From positions 372,001 through 436,000 of the forward strand of contig JAIWNE010000007.1 of NCBI GenBank assembly GCA_025331445.1: DNA of 64,000 nucleotides, written 5' to 3'. Below are positions 24,111-34,100 of this stretch, one piece after another; position 1 is the stretch's first letter; each line of letters opens with the position of its first letter. Source of the stretch: Blakeslea trispora. Taxonomy: Eukaryota > Mucoromycota > Mucoromycetes > Mucorales > Choanephoraceae. A program made the position numbers and the translations under genes. Under the pieces are notes generated by a model. The model was given only the letters and a program-made list of their open reading frames with translations, did no database searches and was not told the DNA's origin.

Positions 24111-25100
24111 ATGTCAAACATCAGTAAAAACATGAACAACAAGAAAGACAATGCAGAAAACAACTCTCAGACCAAAAAATACAAGGGATGGACTAATGAT
24201 GGCTCTATCAATGCTGAGACAAACGAGAGAGGATTGTCTTCCACCGAGCTTTTGTTCAAATGGTTGGAAGTGCCAGAAAATCTTGTCGCCTGGAAAGATA
24301 CTGGTGTCGGCAACAAGCAAAGCGCCAACGGCGAAAGCAGAAGCGCTGTTCTTGGTAGAATCATAAAGTATTTTCAGGACAATGGGATCCATCACCGAAC
24401 AAAGCATCAAGTCGCCACCAGGATCAGCCAATTGAAGCTGAAATACACCAATGCTTGCCGATGGTTGGCCCAGACAGAACAGGGTATTCGAGACAAGATC
24501 TTTGTCATGGACGATGCTGTGGAAAATAAGAAAGTGCAAGACAAGACAATACATGGTAAGCAAGCTTCCAATTAATTTATATAGCTGTATTGGAATAACA
24601 TGACAAAAACTGGATTCTACATAGATTATATCAAGAAGATTTGCCCTGATTTTAACAGACTGGATAATATCTGGGGTACAAGTGTCTCAATAAACCCACC
24701 TTGTGAGTCCAGCGATACCGACGATGTGGAAGAAATCATGCTTGGACAGGAATTGCCGCAGCCTGTCGAAGAAGAGTCAATTGCTGTTGAGAGGGTGGCA
24801 GCTCAAAGCAGAAAAAGAGCGATGAGCCCCGAGTTGTTGGCGCAGCTTTTCGAACGACAAGACGAGCGCGCTCAAAAGAGGTTCAAGATAGATGAAGAGC
24901 GGCTTTCAACCGAGATAAGCATGGTAAGCTCGATGCAGACGATTGCCGGCGCCATCAAGGCAATGGCAGATAATGAAGCTGCAAAAACGGAGCTTTCTCG
25001 GTTGAAAGACCAGAGACAGGCTCTGAAAGAGCTTTACCAAGAAGGGGCTCTGACGCTCGAGCAATACCGCAACCATGTGCTTAAGACACTTGGAATGTAA
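24111..25100 (+). CDS. Harbinger element ORF1: Myb/SANT-like DNA-binding protein
   Basis: Two exons, 24111-24555 and 24625-25100, with a 69-nt intron (GTAAGC..CATAG); 306 residues with no stops. Residues about 24-125 resemble the trihelix/Myb-SANT-like fold used by Harbinger accessory proteins (KGWTNDGSINAETNERGLSS, then LFKWLEVPENLVAWKDTG, and a conserved W in CRWLAQTEQG). The middle is acidic, and the end (about 205-306) is a charged coiled coil (LLAQLFERQDERAQKRF). In characterised Harbinger elements this protein binds the element ends and carries the transposase to the nucleus. It is intact while the neighbouring transposase is broken. Codon use looks richer in G/C than nearby spacers. 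Confidence 0.8.
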
Positions 25101-25171
25101 TAATTTTTTTTCTCAATCTCTAAAATATTTTTCTTGATAGCTCTTTCTTTCCTTCATCTATTTCTATAACA

Positions 25172-26468
25172 ATGACTAAAATTACTCAAAACCAACAAAT
25201 AACTGAGAAACTTGAAGCCAAGGCCTTAGCCAGTGCTGCTGCCGACAATGAAAGTATTAACTCTAATGTAGAGGAAACATTAGAGCTATTGACTTTAACT
25301 TGTGCAGTGCATTCTTGCCATTACCTTAAAGAAAGAATCCACTTGGAGAAATCAAATATGTTTGAACATTGTATGTATATTCAAGACCTTGAGTATAATT
25401 GCTTTCGCCAAGAGATTAGAATGGATTACAATTTATTCAGGATCTTACTTGATTTGATCAAGACAAATAAAATGTATCAATGCAATGGTACCGAAACCCA
25501 AGTAGATCTTATGATTCAGGTCATGATTGCTTTAGAAAGGCTTAGAACCTATGGCAATGGAACTTCGGTCTGGAAAGTAGTTAGAAAATCTGGGATTAGT
25601 GGTAAGATATTCCTTAAATAAAAACAAAAAAGATGACCAACTTGAAGTTTATGTATATAGAAGGATCTGTTGTAAAGTTTACACAAAGGTTCATCATCGC
25701 AGTAGTTCAAGAATTGGGAGAAACGTTATTGAAGTGGCCTACAAGAGCGGATGAGAGCAAGATAAAAAGAAAGAGATTGAAGAGCAGCATGGATTTCCTT
25801 CTTGTATTGGATTTGTTGATGAAACTCTTCTCCGCCTTGCGACTAGACCTTTCTGGGATCCAGTCTCCTTTTACTGTAGAAAGTCATTCTACGCAGTAGC
25901 AGCCATGATTGTCTGCGACAATAAGAGAATCACTATGTGTAATTCAGGACACGCAGGTTCAGCCCATGGCAGCAGAGTCTACAGCACTAGTAATCTGGGA
26001 CTGAAACCTGCTGAATAATTTCAGGGTGAAGAGTACATCTTGGACGATAGTGCTTACCCTGCCACCTTAACAGTGGTACCTATTTTGAAAATCAGGAACA
26101 CAGGTTTTACAGAGCAAGAACAAAAGTTCAATTGGGAACACGCAAGAGCACGAGTGAAAGTTGAAAACTGCATTGGTATTCTGAAAGATCGCTTTCAAAG
26201 CTTGCGTGAGCTCAGAATGCCAGTGGTCACCAAGCAAGATGTAGCACGCATCAATATGTGGTTGAAAACATGCTGTCTTTTGCATAACTTTTTGTTATGC
26301 CAAAATGATGCATGCGATGAAAATTGGACATCGACAGAAGACGAAGAAGATTCAAGCTGTGATGATGAAGGAGGGGTGGCCACAATAGACAATTCTCAAC
26401 GTCTTCTGTCAAAAGCAAGAGATGGCAAAGAGAAAAGAAAGATACTCATACAAATTCTAAGCCAATAA
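25172..26468 (+). pseudogene. Harbinger-type (DDE_Tnp_4/HARBI1-like) transposase, disrupted
   Basis: The frame opens at 25172, has a recognisable intron (about 25593-25661), and continues to about 25770, where a frame change in an A-rich stretch is needed to reach GFPSCIGFVDETLL, the first catalytic block. Further on the second block reads GHAGSAHGSRVY, where family members have SAHDSR, so the second catalytic Asp is now Gly. An in-frame TAA then interrupts before FQGEEYILDDSAYP. The C-terminal part (26040-26468) is open and keeps ARVKVENCIGILKDRF with the catalytic Glu. Thus three lesions: one frameshift, one stop, one active-site change. It cannot be active. Confidence 0.85.
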
Positions 26469-26587
26469 AAACCTTTAAAAGTTCATACTCCAATTTTGTG
26501 ATGAGTATCGAATTTGGTGATGGAAAAGCCTCCCACAAATTTAGGATTTCCATCACAATCACTTTTATTGACTACATTAAAATTCAA

Positions 26588-26613
26588 TGGGATTTGTGCC
26601 AAACTGAACCCCC
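26588..26613 (-). repeat. Right terminal inverted repeat of Harbinger element
   Basis: Read on the minus strand it starts GGGGGTTCAGTTTGGCACAA. Just outside, 26614-26631 read on the minus strand gives a second similar start (TAGGGGGGCTCACATT), closer to the left end in its CACATT portion. The true right border could therefore be near 26630. Confidence 0.65.
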
Positions 26614-29600
26614 TTAATGTGAGCCCCCCTAAGGTCTGTAAATCACTTAATTGGTTTAATACATCAAGTCATCTATGCATATTGCTTTGTTTACGACTGC
26701 AATGTGTTTAAAGAATTGAAAGAAATCAGAAAGAGCTCTCTTGCTTCATGTAGCATGAGCTCTCTGAGTCTCATTCAATACAGCGCTTTGTACTGTGTCC
26801 TTCATTTGATGAGATAAAAATTATCTCTGTCTTTGCTTTGTCATTTGTATGTATGTTTAGTTACAATAAGGGGTTTTAATTCGGTGGTTTTTTCCTTTCT
26901 CATGGTTACATTTTTATCTATATCAAGACTAGATATGCATACTGTGTTAGCAAGATCCAACACTCTCAATCAATTAATCAGAAATAACCTTGAGATAAAC
27001 AAAAGAGATGGGCCCTTTACTATAGTCTTTGATGTTTGTAACAACAACACGTTCTTTCCTTTACACAGGAAGCGATGTATTGGCTGAATATGAAGCACGA
27101 TTAGAGAGCAAAGTAAAAGTAGGTTTGAAAAGAAAAAGTATCAAAACTTGACTGCTAGCGTCTCAGCAACTTTAAAGTTCTCGGTTACCTTGCAACTGAA
27201 GAAATCAAAGTAAGCATATATTTCAAGATACGTCCGCTTATCGATTAGCTTTTTCTTCATTATCTTGAATGAAATAAAAGATCAAGTCCTTTTAATGAAT
27301 GTCTAAAGACAAACAAGCCTATAAAAAGCATGACCTACAGGGGCAGTACATCACGCATTGAAATTAGTTCTTGTGTCGTGAACTAAAGCGTAGGATTTAA
27401 TAGCCAAGAACAGTCGGAAGTCAATCAAAATGTGAAAAAAGTCAAAAGAGTCTAACTGATAGTTCTGACTATAAAATATACATCATATCTTTGTTCGTAC
27501 ATGACGATAAGAAGTTTTGCACTCATCTTTTATTCTTACATAGATGTTAATCTCCAAAACAATCGCATCTTTTCTTAAAGTACAAAAGCAATAAAGTCGA
27601 ATCATATAAGTTCTCAACAAAACCCGGCCCAACAGCATTTCAAAAAATCTACAATGAGTGTGTGCCACTCACTAAAAACTTTAAGCAATTACAGCCTATG
27701 ACTAAGTTTAGATCAGAGTAAGTTTCTGTTAAAAAAGGCGTTCTCATAACACTTGCATAGATGTCTTCTTTCTGCTAGCAAATTCTACAGTGCTCTTATG
27801 TCAAGTTGTCTAGACGCAATATCTGTAAATTTGTGAGAAGATATGAAGAGAATCATTGATTGAGATCAATTCGAAATCATACTTGAATCAACACCCATAT
27901 CTTCATTCTCTAATGAGCCGAATTATTAAGAGAGTCAATTGAAGGATACCTAAAGGGAAGTAAGTAGGCATGTCATGCAAGTACAATGAGCTTTATTAAC
28001 CATCGTATTCTCTTTTTCTCTGTCCTCTAAACAGAATGCAAGACAAGTTGTATTATAGGAATTGACTCAGCTCCAACCTGATCTCGCTTATGGAGTCATT
28101 TTATAAAAACAACAAAAGCTGGTGATTGTCTCTTTACTCAGCTATCATCAAAGCACTCTATCTTTCAAAAAGCTTTGCCATCTTGCCATATTGCGAATGG
28201 AGTTAGAGCGTACTTGCACAATACTGAGTTGCGATCAAGATGTCGTTGTCTCTCAATTAGATGAGGCCATAAACCAAAAGAGTTAGAAACACGTATTCGG
28301 CCCCTTCCTTAAAGATGCGATTGGCTACAGGTTTTAGACAAGAGTGATATTGACCTTCCAAGCACATGAATAATTTGAATCTTTTAACAGCTTTCTAGTT
28401 ATCGCTTAAGAGTCACATAATAGCTTGCTCATGGGCTTTGGAAATTATCTACCAAATTTTGGAAGTCAATGCTGCTATTCAATCACAAGATTAGCAATTA
28501 AGAGACATACAGAGTCTGATAAAATATCAAAATGGTATGCGATTGAACGCAGTTTCATCATTACATAAATCTTATTTTGGCAAGTGTATACAGTAATTGT
28601 GGTTAAAATCAATTTAGCAGTTATGATTTTAAGTTAATGAAATTGTGCTTGCATAGCTCTTAAAACTACTTCAAAGAAACTCAAGAATATTAAGGTTTCC
28701 CAAATTGTTGTTTGTGAGATGGATTTGATCAGAGTCATGCAACCAAAAGAAAATGAAATGTAAGAATCGGCTTTGAACGTCTTTTATGCCGACATGAATT
28801 TTACTCCTCTTTTTGGTTTTGACAGCTAAGCTCCTCTTGAATTCCTAGTGACACTTGTGCTATTCCAAAAGGCAAGACAATAAAGAAAAAAACTGAAGCC
28901 AAACCAGTGCAGGTATTCTAATTCTGCTTCTTTTATATATATGCGTCTTTGTTTTGAGAAAAACAAATGCAAATATTTATAAAATGTTACAAATGGGCCA
29001 ATCACTTTTTTTTTGAACGAGACCATCTGTCAAGCCATTGATCCTCTGATCTATTCTATACATTTCCTCATCCTCAGGTTCAATAAGTTCGCGATTATGC
29101 GATTGAATGCCATCGATTGTGTTTTTGGCTCTTTGTTGTGATAGCTACCGTTGTCATCGTACGTGGTCTCCTGCTTGCCCAGGTTTACTTCATTCGAGCC
29201 TCACATAACCTTTTGAGTTAACAATAATAGGAATAACCAATTTCTGATGCTTTGCAAACATTCGCTTTAAAGTGACTCTAACTGGGGAATAGAAATGAGA
29301 TACATGGATTTATTTGTCTCCTCAAATTGCTCAATGACTTGTTTAGGCAGCAAGTAAGATGATTGTTTCATAAGGAACTCTGCTTTAGAAGCATTGACTG
29401 TTAGTCTATTCTTTTGGAAGACATATGAGTTTGTGACACCAATGGTAACCCAGTCTATTTTTCTTTTCTCTCTCTCTCTTTTCAGATTTCTTATCTTGTA
29501 AGAAAAAAAAAAGGCTTTCACAATGACATAAGAAATGCATTGCGAATAAACAAATGATCAACTCTTATTAGGAGTGTGTGTCTTTTATTTTTTTTATGGA

Positions 29601-30060
29601 AAAGGTAAACAGTCAACACCAAGCAGAATGATCCAAACAAGAAGAAATAGGAAAGGGAAAATAGAGTAGTGAGAAAAAAGCATTTATTCGAGTATCCTCT
29701 ATACCTTTCATTGCTTTAGACTCACTATCATACTTTGCACCAAAAACTCTGTTGTAACATCCAAATAAAGCAACTAATTAGCAGACCTTTTTGTGCATGT
29801 GCATGCCAAAAACAAACAAACAAAGTTTAACTACTTTACAGACTTCTATTGTTCTTTCATTACTTTATTGCTTTTCTATAGCCATCTCTTCTCTCTCCTC
29901 TTTCCATACACCCAAGCGTTCATTGATTGTACATAAATTCAAAGAAACTAAAAGGGATGATTTTGTGAATGGTCCCCTCTTTTTTCTTTTTTGTTGATAA
30001 CATTTCAAACTCAACTTGTTTCTTAGCAATGATAGTAATCTCGGGACACTTTCCGACCTC
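26614..30060. other. Accessory region with coding relics only
   Basis: 3.4 kb without an intact gene. Short protein-like scraps occur on the plus strand at about 27070-27150 (SDVLAEYEARLESKVKVGLK) and 28200-28285 (ELERTCTILSCDQDVVVSQL), and on the minus strand at about 29000-29120 (HNRELIEPEDEEMYRIDQRI). All are cut by stops and frame changes. I cannot assign families. The pattern fits old copies of repeated genes or elements. Confidence 0.45.
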
Positions 30061-30158
30061 AACAATTGAAATCGATCACCCTTTTTTTTTTCTTTAGAAG
30101 AAAAAGAAGAAACGTGAAAAGGATCAACAATCACATAGTAAGGTTGCGTTACGGTTTG
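30061..30158 (+). repeat. Direct repeat copy A (~100 bp)
   Basis: Begins AACAATTGAAATCGATCACC and includes a T run, CTTTAGAAGAAAAAGAAG, and GGATCAACAATCACATAGTA. It matches 31136-31234 with few differences in the same orientation. Confidence 0.85.
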
Positions 30159-30604
30159 CAAAATCAGTTAATCAAAGCATCGATTTTTTTTGAGTTATTT
30201 TTTTTCTAAATAGACGTTAGAAATAAAGCAAGCGCATGAATATACACAAATCATCATAGTAAAAAAAAAAAAGAAGAAGAAGAAAAAAGTGTTTTTTTTA
30301 GATAGAGTATTAAGAAAGACTTTGTTTTATTTGTTAAATGTTATTGATCACTATGGTTACTTTGGAGTCAATCTAAAAAAAAAAAAGAAATGCTTTATTG
30401 GTGAAAGCCCCTTAGCCCAAGAGACTCCAGCAAAGGCATGCCACCCTACTGGAGAGAGAAGTAACCACACCCTTCTCTAGACACCAGAAGCAGGAGAGCC
30501 AAGCGGACACGTGTAACCTCATATACAGTGCAAAGCCATCATCCACAAATATCATAAGAATACTTCTCGTCAGGCCCGATACTATACGAGTAACCGAGAG
30601 GGAC
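30159..30604. other. Repeat-bounded island, left part
   Basis: Starts as A/T tracts, then from about 30390 becomes clearly richer in G/C than the surroundings up to the minisatellite. No open frame of note. A short inverted repeat CTCCAG..CTGGAG is at about 30425-30455. Origin unknown. Confidence 0.4.
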
Positions 30605-30810
30605 GGAAAACCTACTTGCTGTTGGAACCTGGGGAGTCTTGATCACCTAGCGGAAAACCTACTTGCTGTTGGAACCTGGGGAGTCTTGATCACCTAGCGG
30701 AAAACCTACTTGCTGTTGGAACCTTGAGAGTCTTGATCGCCTAACGGAAAACCTACTTGCTGTTGGAACCTTGGGAGTCTTGATTGCCTGGCGGCAAGCC
30801 CACTTGCAAA
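30605..30810 (+). repeat. Minisatellite, 47-bp period, about 4.4 copies
   Basis: Units start at 30605, 30652, 30699, 30746 and 30793, each 47 bp apart. The unit begins GGAAAACCTACTTGCTGTTG and ends in GATCACCTAGC-like sequence; the first two units are nearly identical and the later ones diverge. As 47 is not a multiple of three, the array does not encode a repeated peptide in one frame. Units are contiguous, with no unique spacers, so it is not a CRISPR array. Confidence 0.93.
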
Positions 30811-31135
30811 GGCGGATAAAGAGAGAAAGGAAAAAGAAAGAGGGGAAAAGCTTAACTGTTTTATATTTATTCATCTGAGTAAAATCGGAGTCTTCCCTCA
30901 ATTTTTTTTTTTTTTGCATGAAAAAAATTAAAAAAAAAGGGCGCGTCTTCTTTTTCATATGCAAATCGCGCTACATTTTTGGATTTTGTTTAAAAGGGAA
31001 AACGCGCTTTTTTCACTCTTTTTTTCAACAATTATTTTTTTTCTACAATCAAAAAAAAAAGAGGCTTTGGCCATTCACCTTATCAAGCTCTCATTTTACC
31101 TTTTTTTTTTCACATATCCCGATGATTTACTTGCC
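30811..31135. other. Repeat-bounded island, right part
   Basis: T- and A-rich sequence between the minisatellite and direct repeat copy B. Nothing coding is supported. Confidence 0.4.
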
Positions 31136-31234
31136 AACAATTGAATCGATCACCTTTTTTTTTTCTTTAGAAGAAGAAAAAGAAGAAACGTGAAGAGGAT
31201 CAACAATCACACAGTAAGGTTGTGTTACGATTTG
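31136..31234 (+). repeat. Direct repeat copy B (~100 bp)
   Basis: Second copy of the repeat at 30061-30158, same orientation, about 1.08 kb downstream. The two enclose the GC-richer island with the minisatellite. Confidence 0.85.
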
Positions 31235-32672
31235 AAGCTTAATATGATTATACACACTGAGTTTGCTTTTGCGTCATGTCAAGGATATCGTACGAGTGAA
31301 GGGGAAATAGCCTAAAATAAGGTTTTACATGAAAGAAAAAATTAGGGAGGCCTAGATACTACGCGGAAAAAAAAACTTGAAACGCTTGAGACCTTCTTTA
31401 TAGACAAAATATACAGTATCACCAATTAGCTTAATATGCGACTATTCTGCTTTTCGTTGTATAGATATGTACTGGATTATTTGGTTTGACTGTAGTTATG
31501 TGTTCTTTTTTCTTTCTATAAGAAAAGCAACAAACAAAATGGTTGATCTTTTACATTCAATATTCAATAGTCTAAATGAACAGAGCATTGGTTAAATCTG
31601 CATAGGTTACACGACAATGAACAAAAGATAAAGCGTACTGTTTGCATGATTGTTTTTAATTTTTTTGGTGTTTTTATTTACGTAGTATCCTGTCATACTG
31701 CATAAATTACATTGTTGCTTATTGTTTCTATTGCTAATGTACTCGGCCTCAAAAAGAAAAAGAAAAAAAAAGGATGACAGATGTATTCTTTTTGATGGAT
31801 TTCATTTTCTTTTATTTTGTTATTATTTTGTATGGAATAATGTGTTGTTTGAAAGAAAAAGAGACAATAACACGATCCTTTTGAAAGCGTTTCACAGACC
31901 ACATCATCATTTTGACGTAAAAAAAACTACGCACCCAGATGCCAAATGTAGTAGATAACCCGAGTTTGCATGAGAGATATAGAGGGAAAGGAAGATATAT
32001 CATTGGTAAGGAAGGTAGCATTTGCTTATCTAGTGAAGAGATGTCGAAATGGGGGGGGGAGGGATCCTCTATCATGAGTACGCAAGAAACATGCAAAAAA
32101 TCAAGGATCCAATCAACTTTTTCGTTTTTCTTTGTTCCCCTGGTTAATTAGTCAAGTCTATTCTCTTTTTTGGTTCCTCAAACAGTCAAGTTTCCTCTCT
32201 CTTCTTCTGGTATGTGTTGGTATGCAGCCAGAATCTATTTGGTGTGTTTTAGAAGGTAAAAGGTGAGAGTTCATTTTTAGAGCTTTCGACTGTTATTTAT
32301 CTAGGGAGCGTCACATAGGTTTTGACTGTATACGTTTTTTCTCTTTTAATATAAATGTTGGCGTGGTTTTTTTTTTGGCAAATTGCATTTCTAGTCACAT
32401 CTTACTTACTTTTGTATCTGTAGCGCCCACTAAGGTAGGCACCCAAGGTAAGTAAGGGAGTACATGGCCAGATGCCTTCATGCGGCTACTGTCGTAAGTA
32501 ACTTCTTGTAAGCAGAAGTGAAACTAAAGGCTGGTTTAGATTAGAAAATAAAAATAAAAACTACAATAAAATAAAATCGTCTTTTTTACAAAGACACTCT
32601 AAATTGTTTAATAATTTATAAGTTTATTTTACATACCAGCAGAGAAAGCAGTTGATTTCATGCACTTTTTCT
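31235..32672. other. Accessory spacer
   Basis: 1.4 kb with many homopolymer tracts (including an eight-to-nine G run near 32050). No supported gene. The stretch about 32425-32515 is less AT-rich than its surroundings, and I cannot name it. Confidence 0.4.
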
Positions 32673-33036
32673 TTAAAGCCTATTGCTTTTTTTGTTCTTG
32701 TCTTCATCAGATTCAGTATCTAAACCATCAAGTTCAGGCTCTGGTTCTTTTTGTTTTTCTCCTTTTACCAAATGATTTCTATTCCAGGATCGAAGTTTAT
32801 CGTCATAGCCACTAGAAATTAAGTATTGCTTATCATCACTCAGTCCCAAGTTCTCAATAACCACATTTTCACTATGATCCCCTGCAGCACCATGAAATAT
32901 GCTATGGGAAATAGTCAATAACGTTAAATAGTTATCAGTCATTTACTTATGACAACCATAACAAAGAACAATCGCTTACCGTATAATACCATTACTACTG
33001 CCTGTATAAACGGTATCTTCGTCTAATTTGCAAATA
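32673..33036 (-). pseudogene. C-terminal fragment of a WDR55/JIP5-like WD40 protein
   Basis: Two exons are readable on the minus strand: one ending at 32980 (KLDEDTVYTGSSNGIIR) and 32673-32901 (IFHGAAGDHSENVVIENLGL, then SSGYDDKLRSWN and an acidic/basic tail), with a good GTAAGC..CATAG intron. The order of these blocks fits the last WD40 repeats and C-terminus of WDR55/JIP5, a nucleolar protein needed for rRNA processing. Upstream of about 33036 the frame is closed by a stop with no acceptor, and the rest of the propeller is missing. It is most likely a truncated duplicate or the end left by a rearrangement. Confidence 0.7.
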
Positions 33037-33334
33037 GTAATTTATCGTATTCTCCAAATACATTTTGCATAGAGTAGAACGAGTATTAGATATGACTTTA
33101 TATGCTAGAAATCCAACGCCTGGAACTGCTTTGTCAAGTGCGAGAAACTAATTCGTCAAATGCACGAATTAAAATTTTCATTCGCATGAATTTGATACTT
33201 GGATTTTTGGATTTGTTTGGAAAATACTCTGTTTCAAAGCAATCGCTTTTAATGCTCATCATGCTCCTTTTCTTCAGTTCAGACAAAGCATGCATAAAAA
33301 AGTCCCCCTCTCATTTTTTGCTATCTTGACGGTA

Positions 33335-34100
33335 TTATTTCCCTATAAATTTGATAAATTCATTCCAATCAGTCAATTTGTATACCGAGAGCTCTAGTTC
33401 TGCTGCATATGCAAATTCATGCTTTGCATGATTAACTGTATCAACCTCTAGTCTGGCGGGGTTGTGCACTAAGTTTAGAGAGGAAAAAAAAATTGATCAG
33501 ATTTGCAAAAGTTTCTTTCTTACATACGCTTTCCTAGAAGCCATCCACATTTTACCTACTATCGACTCTTTTGTTTCTCCACGTACAACATAAATGGCGT
33601 AAGAAACGCTTATGTGATAGATTTAAACCTTCAATACATAGTGGTTTAGAGTGATAGATATCTCTCACTTCTAACATTCTTAGATGCTTCCAATTGACTG
33701 CACTATGTGTATTCTTCATGGCTTCGAACAAAACAGCCTGGGAGTCAGTGTAAATCTTGACGAGCTTGACGAATGGTGTATGTCGATTTGATAACACAAG
33801 GTTGTCATACAGTACGTTCTCTTGTTCAAGCAGCCTGTGCTTTTTTGCTTATCGAAGGCAAAGCCCATGTTCGATTTCAATTGTATTCACCAACTCTCCA
33901 AGAGAAGAGGTTGTAGCAAACACATCTACTATACGTTCCAGCATCGTTAATTTTGTGATATACATATGTTCATACAGCCTGTTTTTAGCTGGTATGTGCC
34001 AATCTTTGCAGGTCAGGGAAAAACATGCTATTTCTCTTGCATTCAAATGCTGAAATATTTGATCAAATATTTTTTGAGATAATCTCTTGTATCCACACAT
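33335..34100 (-). pseudogene. F-box protein gene with one in-frame stop
   Basis: Exons 33560-34100 and 33335-33468 join in frame through a GTAGGT..CTTAG intron for 225 codons. Residues about 5-45 form an F-box (KIFDQIFQHLNAREIACFSL, then TCKDWH), the part that binds Skp1 in SCF ubiquitin ligases; the rest has the variable look of fungal substrate-binding tails. Codon 84 is TAA (33849-33851), and the same frame continues open on both sides for over 90 codons, so a CAA-to-TAA change would explain it. If translated as is, only an 83-residue F-box stub would result. A sequencing error is also possible. Confidence 0.62.

Larger units (their letters stand above)
23912..26613 (+). mobile_element. 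PIF/Harbinger DNA transposon, 2.7 kb, nonautonomous now
   Basis: The segment is bounded by imperfect inverted repeats of about 25 bp (left GGGAGTTCA..TTGGCACAAA, right the same in reverse as GGGGGTTCA..TTGGCACAAA). It encodes the two proteins expected of PIF/Harbinger elements in the same direction: a Myb/SANT-like protein (24111-25100) and a DDE transposase (25172-26468). Next to each end are copies of ATCACAAATT-like sequence in inverted orientation, which could be protein-binding sites. The usual 3-bp target duplication is not clear: left flank ATA, right flank TTA. The transposase is broken, so movement would need an enzyme supplied from elsewhere. Confidence 0.85.

Noticed and set aside
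24114..24563. 149-codon minus-strand frame opposite Harbinger ORF1
   Set aside because: It lies antisense to a spliced gene whose sense product has the expected Myb-like features.
30605..30810. Regular repeats resembling a CRISPR array
   Set aside because: Units are contiguous with a 47-bp period and no unique spacers, in a eukaryotic genome. It is a minisatellite.
29865..31193. Open frames around 30-31 kb on either strand
   Set aside because: They run through homopolymer tracts and the 47-bp array, whose period is not a multiple of three; the products are low complexity.
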